A stretch of DNA of 54,976 bases from Lentzea aerocolonigenes (GTDB lineage: Bacteria; Actinomycetota; Actinomycetes; Mycobacteriales; Pseudonocardiaceae), in the NCBI RefSeq assembly GCF_000955955.1, contig NZ_JYJG01000130.1:1-54976 (forward strand), given 5' to 3'. Positions 44,001 through 50,518 of the stretch are shown one piece after another. The stretch's first letter is position 1; each line of letters starts with the position of its first letter. A program made the position numbers and the translations under genes. The notes under the pieces are model-generated. The model searched no databases. It worked only from the letters and a program-made list of their open reading frames with translations, and had not been told where the DNA came from.

Positions 44001-44725
44001 CCGCTGAAGTGGAAGAACCGCAACGGGGTGCCGTCGACGAGGTACGTGTCGCCCTGCTTGGCGACCTTGCGCTCGTGCAGGTTCCAGTACGCGACGTTGA
44101 AGCCGGGGTCGCGCAGCACGTGGTTGCGGAACAACGCCGGCACCTGGTCGACCCAGCGCTGGTCCGTGAACAGCTGGCGTTCCGGCGCGACGATCGCGTC
44201 GTGGCGCAGGCGTTCGGCCCAGAAGTCGAGGAACGGCTCCGAACCCGGACCCGTCGCGACGAAGCCCAGGTTGAAGATGCCGGTGCCCATGATGACTGCT
44301 TCGCTGGGCTCCTTGCCGTCCCGCGGCAACGGCTCCAGGAAGTGCGGTGTGAGCACGATGCCGTGCTCCATCGCGAGCTCGGCGAGCTCCGGCATCGGCG
44401 CGAACACCTTGATGTCCGGGTCGATGTACATGACCACGTCGGACGTCTTGCGCAGCTGTCGCAACAGGTACGGCTTCACCGCGGTCGCGAGCTCGGTGAC
44501 CGAGTAGGCGGTGGCCATCCGCAGGTAGTCGAGCTCGTCGATGCCCGCGGTGGCCGGACCGACCACGCGCACGCCGCCCTCGTCGCCGACGCTGCTCCAC
44601 GGCGCGTCGATGACGAGGATGACGAACTGGTGACCGGGGTGGTGCTGGAGGTAGGAACGGGCGAGAACTCTGGCGGCGGGCAGGTAGTTCTGCGCCACCA
44701 CCGTGCAGGCGGTGACCTCAGGCAT
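41006..44725 (-). CDS. Triple fusion: GT-A glycosyltransferase, GT4-type glycosyltransferase, coiled coil, FkbM methyltransferase
   Basis: This 1239-residue cytoplasmic protein has four parts. Residues 1-340 form a GT-A domain with a DPD metal motif (102-104, MYIDPDIKVF). Residues 425-790 form a GT-B/GT4 domain with LGLGEMGR near its start and the E-x7-E motif EGFGLTVAEA (669-678). Residues 855-975 are a heptad-like coiled coil. Residues 985-1239 are an FkbM O-methyltransferase with SAM motif LDIGAHVGYHT (1034-1044). The ATG overlaps the upstream membrane-protein gene by 8 bp. It probably extends and methyl-caps a surface glycan. The order of the sugars cannot be deduced. Confidence 0.88.
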   Translation of the reverse strand: MPEVTACTVVAQNYLPAARVLARSYLQHHPGHQFVILVIDAPWSSVGDEGGVRVVGPATAGIDELDYLRMATAYSVTELATAVKPYLLRQLRKTSDVVMYIDPDIKVFAPMPELAELAMEHGIVLTPHFLEPLPRDGKEPSEAVIMGTGIFNLGFVATGPGSEPFLDFWAERLRHDAIVAPERQLFTDQRWVDQVPALFRNHVLRDPGFNVAYWNLHERKVAKQGDTYLVDGTPLRFFHFSGYRPEHPWLLTYHCQRRPRILLSENADLKALCDNYGTALQANGYAETLDAIPYGFNKMADGSKLSPTMRRMYRDAWIKAEVEHERITKHDTEIPPHAFGADGGHAFREWLTSPSTPGQAAAGLSRMTMAVYEARTDLQLAFPDVLGADAAHFRAWCRASGISEGMLPSWGLPGEPEPVREPVDELGVNMLGYLTAELGLGEMGRIVHDAIELSGVPVVSVVEDRLLSNRTNVDHKGTTGEPKFPVSLLAVNADQTKAVLGNHPGVGHHRYRIGLWAWELEDFPEWLHSAFALVDEVWTVSDFCRDAIAKHATVPVKTIPVPVRDPGEPGPAPTGPVQFLFAFDFNSIGQRKNPWGAVTAFQQAFEGRDDVKLVIKAINGKLHPLSAERLRVLAADDPRIELLERYLTVQELHDLYANSTAYISLHRSEGFGLTVAEAMARALPVISTDYSSTTEFFDATVGWPIPYELTEVGKGNYPYHETAVWADPDLDAAARAMREIADDPAEARRRGLAAREYILRTRSMETAAKWMREQLTSAYESWREQPFGTTATTSAPGIGDPLKPLRDSKQALLWQPEAGAPSRLPGAPAMRRAVLRVIDHYDVHQRKVMGTLIGGVEDTAAQMLGRVGSLEVTNAKLLARLEEMERSFEKRLDEVTKNVAQSVATSHERSERLERTSETVREDVAGVRQAIDSVRDQLAEADQRNHDMFAERDIRVDQDERTLQQVTRDVAAVHAAARLNHTPVPDGAEVVLCDAGPLLLPKDDVVLPWIAYHRSWEVSEADLMAELIGEGAFLDIGAHVGYHTLRLLQRTRTPITAVAIEANPVNAEYMQRNVDTVLPAPVAGRVTVLPIAAWDSDTEVVLVQEEEFNSGDHRVHTSDEGVKGVVVPAVRLDGRPEVTSQRISLVKVDLQGRDHRALAGLSSVLERDRPHVVCEFCPGAIAELGDDAADVLATYRKFGFQLVPVDDDGPVEGERSDEELITMADAADSGFITLWLRPM

Positions 44726-45836
44726 CAGTGGGCATCGCCTTGAGCTGAGCGTCGATCGCTTCCTTGAAGATGGTCATCGCCTCGGTGACGCTCGCACCCG
44801 TCACGTCGACGCGCACGATGTACTTCTTGCTCGCGTAGTGCCCGCGGATGCGGGCCGGGTTGCCGTCCTTCGGCGGAACCTGCGTGACGTTGACCTTGTC
44901 CGGCACGTCCGTGGTGACCGCTTCCATGCCGTTGGTGACCTGGACGTTCTTCAGGTCGACCGCGCACTGGGACGCCGTCGTCTCCTCGGTGGCCGAGACG
45001 ATCATGACCGTGGTGGTCGAGCCCTGGGCGGGAGATGCGTGGAAGAGCTTGGTCCTCGCGCCGCCGGCGGTCTTGTAGACCTCCATCTCGTTCGGCGTGA
45101 GGTACGGCGGGGTGAGCTTCTCGATCTGCTCGAAGGTGGTGATGTCCGTCTGCTGCTTCGGATCGCCGGCCATCTTGCCGACCTGCGCGGGGTCCGGTGG
45201 CGGGCTGGGCTTCGTGCTGGTGGGGGTCGGCGCTCCGCTGCCCAGGTTGGAGTTGGGATCCGCCACGTTGCGGCCCCACACCCAGTACGCGCCGAAACCG
45301 AGACCGAGGACCACGAGCACGACGAGCACGATGCCGATGATCTTGCCCTTGCCGCCTCCGCTCTCGTCGAAGACCTCGGGGCCGTGGCTCCAGCCACCAG
45401 GCTGGTTGATCTGGTCGAAATCACCGCCGACCCACGGCGGCGGGGCAACCTGTTGCTGCTGCTGGGGCGGACCCCAGCCACCCTGACCGGCCGGCGGTGC
45501 GATGGGCGCGACGAACTGCGTCCGCTCCGCATCCTGCGCACGGTGCTGTTGCTGCTGGTTGGGCGTGACGACCTGGGTGGCGTCCGGATTGGACGGAGCC
45601 TGGTTCTGGACGTTCACCACCTGAGTGGCGTCCGACGTCGGCGTCGCAGGCTGCTGGGCCTGCCACTTGAACGGGGGAGCGAAGGGAGCACCTTGTTGCT
45701 GTGGCGGCCCCGCCGCCGGGCCACTCCCTGCTGACCCGGAGAGGACCTCGTCCCGGCGCCGACGGTAGTCATCGGCCGAGATCCGACCAGAGGCGAGTTC
45801 GTTGTCGAGCTTCTGCAGCTCGTCTTGCCAGGTCAC
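44718..45836 (-). CDS. Membrane protein with SHOCT-like N-terminus, Gln/Pro linker and extracytoplasmic domain
   Basis: About 372 residues from GTG 45836, chosen for the GGGGG site eight bases upstream; an ATG at 45863 lacks one. The N-terminus (TWQDELQKLDNELASGRISADDYRRRRDEVLSG) resembles short bacterial oligomerisation (SHOCT-like) modules. A Pro/Gln/Thr-rich linker contains repeated DATQVV motifs of possible kinase-substrate character. One membrane helix (GIVLVVLVVLGLGFGAYWVW) and an exported domain of about 170 residues follow. It overlaps the glycosyltransferase fusion by 8 bp, so they probably work together. Confidence 0.75.
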   Translation of the reverse strand: MTWQDELQKLDNELASGRISADDYRRRRDEVLSGSAGSGPAAGPPQQQGAPFAPPFKWQAQQPATPTSDATQVVNVQNQAPSNPDATQVVTPNQQQQHRAQDAERTQFVAPIAPPAGQGGWGPPQQQQQVAPPPWVGGDFDQINQPGGWSHGPEVFDESGGGKGKIIGIVLVVLVVLGLGFGAYWVWGRNVADPNSNLGSGAPTPTSTKPSPPPDPAQVGKMAGDPKQQTDITTFEQIEKLTPPYLTPNEMEVYKTAGGARTKLFHASPAQGSTTTVMIVSATEETTASQCAVDLKNVQVTNGMEAVTTDVPDKVNVTQVPPKDGNPARIRGHYASKKYIVRVDVTGASVTEAMTIFKEAIDAQLKAMPTDA

Positions 45837-45961
45837 CCCTGGCACCCCCTTCCGCGCGAACATGAGACCCGGACATTGTGCCCGTGGCTTTGGAGACGCT
45901 CGTCCCGAACCTCACAAGTCGTGACCTGGTTGTGGCGGGGAGCACCCGCAATAATGCCCCC

Positions 45962-46630
45962 ATGGCGTGGTTCGGTCTCAACAAGCCGTCGCTCGTGACC
46001 TCTGAGGACGCGCTGCCTGGGCGAACGGATCCCATCGCGGTGGAGTCGACCCACGCAGTCTTCCCCGATCGCCCGCTGGTTCCGCCGTTCCCCTCCGGCC
46101 ACCGGACCGCCGTGTTCGGCATGGGTTGCTTCTGGGGCGCCGAGCGCCTCTTCTGGCAGACGCCAGGCGTCTGGACCACTGCCGCGGGCTACGCGGGCGG
46201 CCACACCCCGAACCCCACCTATGAAGAGGTGTGCTCGGGCCGAACCGGCCACGCCGAGGTCGTCCAGGTCGTCTTCGACCCTTCGGAGCTGCCGTTCCAG
46301 GACCTGCTCCGCGTGTTCTGGGAGGGCCACAACCCGACCGAGGGCATGCGCCAGGGAGCGGACGTCGGCACCCAGTACCGGTCGGTGATCCTCTACACGG
46401 AAGAGGGACAGCGGATCACGGCTGAGGCATCGCGAGCCGTCTACCAGCAGGCACTCGACGCGTCTGGACACGGGAAGATCACCACCGAGGTGGCGCCGCT
46501 GGAGGCGTTCTACTACGCCGAGGACTACCACCAGCAGTACCTCAGTGACGGAAAGAACAAGTACGGGTACTGCGGGTTGGGGGGCACCGGCGTGTCCTGC
46601 CCCACCGGCTTGACCACAGGCCGGTCCTGA
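45962..46630 (+). CDS. msrA: Peptide-methionine (S)-S-oxide reductase MsrA
   Basis: This 222-residue enzyme starts at ATG 45962 ([21 protein letters not shown], the usual actinobacterial N-terminal extension). The catalytic Cys56 lies in [38 protein letters not shown] and the C-terminal resolving Cys pair in [14 protein letters not shown] complete the thioredoxin-recycled active site. It repairs oxidised methionine in the cytoplasm. The frame upstream is open to 45878, but it precedes the conserved start. Confidence 0.95.
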   Translation: MAWFGLNKPSLVTSEDALPGRTDPIAVESTHAVFPDRPLVPPFPSGHRTAVFGMGCFWGAERLFWQTPGVWTTAAGYAGGHTPNPTYEEVCSGRTGHAEVVQVVFDPSELPFQDLLRVFWEGHNPTEGMRQGADVGTQYRSVILYTEEGQRITAEASRAVYQQALDASGHGKITTEVAPLEAFYYAEDYHQQYLSDGKNKYGYCGLGGTGVSCPTGLTTGRS

Positions 46631-46740
46631 ACGACGCTCTTCTACCGACTCCGGCAGGTCACGCACTAGTACCCCGTACCGTTACTGCGTCTGGGTGGAC
46701 CGGTGGCTGCTACCCGGTAGGAACGCGGAAAGGTCATCTT

Positions 46741-48486
46741 GTGGGGGAAATCACCATCTCGGAGCGGACGGAAGTGCCGCCTCCCGAGAACGAGGCGCCG
46801 TCAGCGCCGCCGACGCAGCGCCCGTGGGTCCGCGCGCTCGTCCGGCTGCTCAGATCCGAGGGCGCGCTGGCGTTCTACGTCGGTCTCGGCATCTCGCTGC
46901 TCATCAACATCAGGGTGGTGCTGCGGCCGACGACGCTGATCATCGGCCCGCTGGGTGACCCAGTGCTGCAGGCGTGGCAGATGGCCTGGCAGCACCAGTT
47001 CCTGACCAACGGCGGCGATCTCTGGACGGGGAACCAGTTCTATCCCGCCGTCGACAACCTCGCCTTCAGCGACTCGTTGCTCGGCTATCTGCCGCTGAGC
47101 CTCTTCGGTGGCGGTCAGGGCGCCGCGATCTTCCGGTACAACGTCCTGTTCGTGCTGGTGTTCGCACTGGCGTTCGCCGGGGGCTACCTGCTGGTCCGTC
47201 AGTTGGGCAGCAACTGGCAGGGCGCGGCTCTAGCCGGCGTCGTCCTGGCGTGGTCGCCGTGGAAGCTGACCCACGTCGCTCATCTCAACGTGCTGTCCGT
47301 CGGCGGCATCGCGTTCGCGCTCTGGGCGGTCACCCGCGGGTTCGGCTACTCGCTCCGCTCACGCGAGGAGCCCAAACCCTGGTGGGCCTTCGCGGGCTGG
47401 CTGATCGCCGCGTGGCAAGTGACGCTCGGGTTCGCCGTCGGCATCACGTTCTTCTACGTGATGGTGGGGGTCGGCATCGCAGTCGCGATCGTGGCCTGGC
47501 GCCACGGTCGACGCATGGTCATCGCGAACGCCGCGGGCGGCCTGGTGTTCCTGCTGGTCACCTGGGTCATGGTGGTGCCGTACCTCCGGGTGCAGGAGCA
47601 TTACGGCTTCCGGCGCACCTGGCAGGACATCATCCAGTACTCCCCGCCGGTGAACGGCCTCTGGACCACGACGATTGACAGCCGGCTGTGGACCTGGTCG
47701 ATCTTCAACGACTACAGCAAGATCGCGGACCTGGGCATCACCGAGAAGCTGCTGTTCCCCGGCCTGTTCGTGGTGCTGTTCGGCGTGATCGGCCTGTTCC
47801 TGAGCTCGTTCCGGATCAAGGCGCGGATCATGCTCGCGGTGATGGTCGTGGTCCCGACCGTGCTGTCGATCGGTGTGTCGTTCTTCGGCGGCGTCCTCTA
47901 CAAGCTCATGTGGGACGTCGTGCCGGGCTGGGACGCCATGCGAACGCCGGGCCGGCTCATCCTCTGGGCGATCCTGCCGCTGACCGTGCTCGCCGCAGGT
48001 GCGGTGACCGAGTTCGGCAGGCTCCTGTACAGCCGCACCAGACTCCCGACGAGGGTCGTTGCCCTCCTGCTCGTGGTGCCAGCCATCGCCGCGCTGCTCG
48101 AAGGCATTCCGAGATGGCCCTACGCCGACATCCCCGCGGTTCCGGCGGAGGTGCGCAGCGCGATGGCCACGAAGGACCCGCTGCTGATCCTGCCCCTGAT
48201 CGACAACGACGAGTTCGTGAACCTGCTGTGGTCCATGAACGACTTCCCGAAGATCGCGAACGGCAACTCCGGCAACTTCCCGCCGGAGTACCAGAACATC
48301 CGCTCGGCCACAGTGGTGTTCCCTGACGACTACTCGCTCGACGTGCTCAAGTTCTACGGCATCCGCAAGGTGCTGGTGCTCAAGTCGCGGCCTGGTGGCG
48401 AGAAGATCGCGGCGCGCTCCGTCGCGGGGATGCCGCTGAAGCGCGAGGAGTCGGGCGACGTCGTGATCTACACGATCACGGGCTGA
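46741..48486 (+). CDS. Polytopic membrane protein, probable GT-C-like glycosyltransferase
   Basis: This 581-residue protein starts at GTG 46741 behind AAAGG. The cytoplasmic N-terminus is Pro/Glu-rich. About eleven hydrophobic helices follow. The first extracytoplasmic loop has IIGPLGDPVLQAWQMAW, where an acidic residue in the position usual for GT-C enzymes is present. A C-terminal extracytoplasmic domain of about 130 residues contains PEYQNIRSATVVFPDDYSLDVL. The topology fits lipid-linked sugar transferases such as the arabino- or mannosyltransferases. The family is not certain. It follows msrA by 110 bp. Confidence 0.7.
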   Translation: MGEITISERTEVPPPENEAPSAPPTQRPWVRALVRLLRSEGALAFYVGLGISLLINIRVVLRPTTLIIGPLGDPVLQAWQMAWQHQFLTNGGDLWTGNQFYPAVDNLAFSDSLLGYLPLSLFGGGQGAAIFRYNVLFVLVFALAFAGGYLLVRQLGSNWQGAALAGVVLAWSPWKLTHVAHLNVLSVGGIAFALWAVTRGFGYSLRSREEPKPWWAFAGWLIAAWQVTLGFAVGITFFYVMVGVGIAVAIVAWRHGRRMVIANAAGGLVFLLVTWVMVVPYLRVQEHYGFRRTWQDIIQYSPPVNGLWTTTIDSRLWTWSIFNDYSKIADLGITEKLLFPGLFVVLFGVIGLFLSSFRIKARIMLAVMVVVPTVLSIGVSFFGGVLYKLMWDVVPGWDAMRTPGRLILWAILPLTVLAAGAVTEFGRLLYSRTRLPTRVVALLLVVPAIAALLEGIPRWPYADIPAVPAEVRSAMATKDPLLILPLIDNDEFVNLLWSMNDFPKIANGNSGNFPPEYQNIRSATVVFPDDYSLDVLKFYGIRKVLVLKSRPGGEKIAARSVAGMPLKREESGDVVIYTITG

Positions 48487-48567
48487 TCCTCGTCGAGATG
48501 TCCTGGGCGGCGCAGGCGAATCGGTTGGCGTACTGCCTGACCGACCCGCGGACGCTGAACGGGCTGA

Positions 48568-48966
48568 TCAGCAGAAGATGAGGCCGCAGGGCTTCGTGGT
48601 GGTCGTCGTGGTCGGCCGCGGCTGAGTCGTGGTCGTGGTCGGCTTCGGCGGCTGAGGTGTCGTCGTCTTGGCCGGGGTTGTTGTCGTCGTCGTGGTTGTA
48701 GTCGTTGTTGTTGTCCCCGAAGAAGAAGACGGCGCGGACGACGACGGGGTGGACGACACTGTCAGTGATGGTGTCTCGGTCTGCGTGGGCATCAAAGACG
48801 GGGTGTTGATCAGCGACACACGGGCCGGTTTGTCGTCACCCGGCCCTGTCGGATCGCCCGCTGCGAGCGATCCGACATGCGGCGCGAGCACGTAAAACGC
48901 GGCTATGACGGCGCCCAGGAGCGCACCTGTCGCGAGCCGACCTGGCCCGGTCATCGCCGCCAACAC
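48568..48966 (-). CDS. Membrane-anchored Thr/Ser/Pro-rich surface protein, 132 aa
   Basis: It starts at GTG 48966 with AGG upstream; an ATG at 48954 is possible. A hydrophobic helix (ATGALLGAVIAAFYVLAPHV) anchors a tail whose last 80 residues are mostly Thr, Ser and Pro, including a run of 13 Thr encoded by mixed ACN codons. It ends KPCGLIFC with two cysteines. Such tails are usually mannosylated in Actinobacteria (inference). It is downstream of rlpA on the same strand. Confidence 0.7.
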   Translation of the reverse strand: MLAAMTGPGRLATGALLGAVIAAFYVLAPHVGSLAAGDPTGPGDDKPARVSLINTPSLMPTQTETPSLTVSSTPSSSAPSSSSGTTTTTTTTTTTTTPAKTTTPQPPKPTTTTTQPRPTTTTTTKPCGLIFC

Positions 48967-49025
48967 CCCGATTGCCTATCCCGTTCACTCGATTGGGTCA
49001 AGCAAAACGAGAGTTTTGGTATCGA

Positions 49026-49382
49026 TCAAACCCTGTTGACGGTCACGCCGACTACACCCTGTGACAGCGGGGCGATGGCCTTGAATGCCTTCGGGGTCAG
49101 GTCGATGCAGCGGCCGGTGACGAACGGGCCGCGGTCGTTGATCCGCACGGTCACGGTCTTGCCGTTGGAGCGGTTCTTCACCTTCACCTTCGTGCCGAAC
49201 GGCAGCGTCTTGTGCGCGGCGGTGAGCTTGTTGGGGTCGAAGCGCTCGCCGCTGGCCGTCGTGCCGCCACCGGAGTAGTAGGAGGCCTTGCAGGTCTCGG
49301 CCGAGGCGACCGGGGTGAACAGGACTGCGGTGGCGGCGAGGGAGGCCAGCGTGAGGCCGGCGGCCGCGAGGGTCTTTGCCAT
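49026..49382 (-). CDS. RlpA-like double-psi beta-barrel secreted protein
   Basis: This 118-residue protein has a signal peptide ending at ASA (about 28). The mature domain CKASYYSGGGTTASGERFDPNKLTAAHKTLPFGT...VRINDRGPFV...IDLTPKAFKAI is the RlpA-like barrel, with the Asp of NDRGPF that acts in glycan cleavage in relatives. It probably binds or cuts denuded peptidoglycan. There is no SPOR domain, so it is the minimal actinobacterial form. Confidence 0.9.
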   Translation of the reverse strand: MAKTLAAAGLTLASLAATAVLFTPVASAETCKASYYSGGGTTASGERFDPNKLTAAHKTLPFGTKVKVKNRSNGKTVTVRINDRGPFVTGRCIDLTPKAFKAIAPLSQGVVGVTVNRV

Positions 49383-49427
49383 GGCACCAGCAACTCACCA
49401 GGCGGCAAAGAGACGCCTAACGCGCGC

Positions 49428-49826
49428 CTAACCGGGAAATTGCTCCGCGGCGGAGACGAGCAGCTGCCAGTCGCCCTCGGGCAGCGTGCGCAGCCGGTCC
49501 AGCAGAACCGACATCCGCGCCAGTAACGCAGGGTGATCGGTCCAGAACGAATGATCTACTCTCAGTAGAGCGGCCAGCAGGTCGCCGGGGTACAGGGCGA
49601 ACGACCGCAGCGGGTCCGACTCGACGTGCTCCAGAGCCAGCAGCGCGGTCACGTCCAAGCCCACCTGATGCGTCACCAGCAGGTGCAGCGACGTAGGCGT
49701 CAGCTCCCGCACGGGCAGGTCGCGCAACGCGCACAGGTCCCGGTACAGCTGCGTGGACGACTGGTCAGGTCTCAGCCAGTCGTCGTCGCTCAGGTGCGCG
49801 AGCGTTCTGTCGCGGTCCACACACAC
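49428..49826 (-). CDS. CdiI-family contact-dependent growth inhibition immunity-like protein
   Basis: About 132 residues from GTG 49826 (GGCAGGGA directly upstream). The helical core LYRDLCALRDLPVRELTPTSLHLLVTHQVGLDVTALLALEHVESDP, followed by YPGDLLAALLRVDHSFW, matches the CdiI_3 immunity family pattern I recall. These proteins neutralise toxin domains of CDI or polymorphic toxins. No toxin gene is adjacent, so it is an orphan immunity protein or has another role. It is 22 bp after the nitroreductase-like gene on the same strand. Confidence 0.72.
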   Translation of the reverse strand: MCVDRDRTLAHLSDDDWLRPDQSSTQLYRDLCALRDLPVRELTPTSLHLLVTHQVGLDVTALLALEHVESDPLRSFALYPGDLLAALLRVDHSFWTDHPALLARMSVLLDRLRTLPEGDWQLLVSAAEQFPG

Positions 49827-49848
49827 ATAGTCCCTGCCGGGACAAGAG

Positions 49849-50478
49849 CTAGCGGGCGGACTGCGGCAACGGTTCGGCATTCGGCGACTGCCAGCCCACC
49901 CGGACGAACACCTCGCCGTCGTGGAGCAACGCCTGCGACGCCAGTCCCCACACGGTCGATGCGAGCAGCACGGAGCTCACTGCCTCGCCGAGTCGCAACC
50001 AGTCGTGGCCGATCATCCGCACCAATGCGCCGTTTCGTCGTGCCACGAGCTCCATGTCGCAGCTCTCGGCGTGGGCCGCGTGCAGCAGCCACGTCAGCGC
50101 GGAGTCCGGCACCTCGTCGGGCAGGAACGGCCGCGGGTCCGCCCGCCGCAAGGAGATCGCCGCCGCGGAGGCCACCTCGCACGAGAACGGGTCCAGCTCC
50201 CAGCGCGGGTGCACGGACGCGACCTGGCCGTCAGCACCCGCGGACCGCAGCACGTGGCAGTCCCAGCCCATCGCCGAGAGAGCGACGCGTACGTGGTGAA
50301 GCACCGCACCACACGCGAGGAGCGCCGTCTGGTCCGTGCGGGTCGTCACGAGCTCCAGACACTCGTTGCCCTCACGCCAGCGCCACGGCGGCACGATGTC
50401 GAACGACGGTGCCCGCGCGGCGAGCTTCAGGACTTCCTCGACGGTTCCCGCGTCTGGGGTGCGCACGCTGGTCCTCAT
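49849..50478 (-). CDS. Acg-like nitroreductase-family protein
   Basis: This 209-residue protein starts at ATG 50478. The N-terminal VEEVLKLAARAPSFDIVPPWRW matches the nitroreductase/Acg opening. The C-terminal DGEVFVRVGWQSPNAEPLPQSAR is the Acg-type end. At 209 residues it is much shorter than Mycobacterium Acg (about 330) and may be a single-domain form that does not bind FMN. It lies between the SARP-ATPase regulator and the CdiI-like gene on the same strand, possibly in one transcript. Confidence 0.75.
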   Translation of the reverse strand: MRTSVRTPDAGTVEEVLKLAARAPSFDIVPPWRWREGNECLELVTTRTDQTALLACGAVLHHVRVALSAMGWDCHVLRSAGADGQVASVHPRWELDPFSCEVASAAAISLRRADPRPFLPDEVPDSALTWLLHAAHAESCDMELVARRNGALVRMIGHDWLRLGEAVSSVLLASTVWGLASQALLHDGEVFVRVGWQSPNAEPLPQSAR

Positions 50479-50518
50479 TCGACCCAGCCTGCCGACGCCC
50501 GGTTGCACCGCGCCTGCG

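Noticed and set aside
42281..44743. 820-codon open frame on the plus strand opposite the glycosyltransferase fusion
   Set aside because: It is a high-GC antisense shadow: Arg/Val/His/Asp-rich with no motifs, fully covered by a gene with clear domains.
48487..48567. Possible coding remnant after the GT-C-like gene (LLISPFSVRGSVRQY... on the minus strand)
   Set aside because: Too short, no start or family match.
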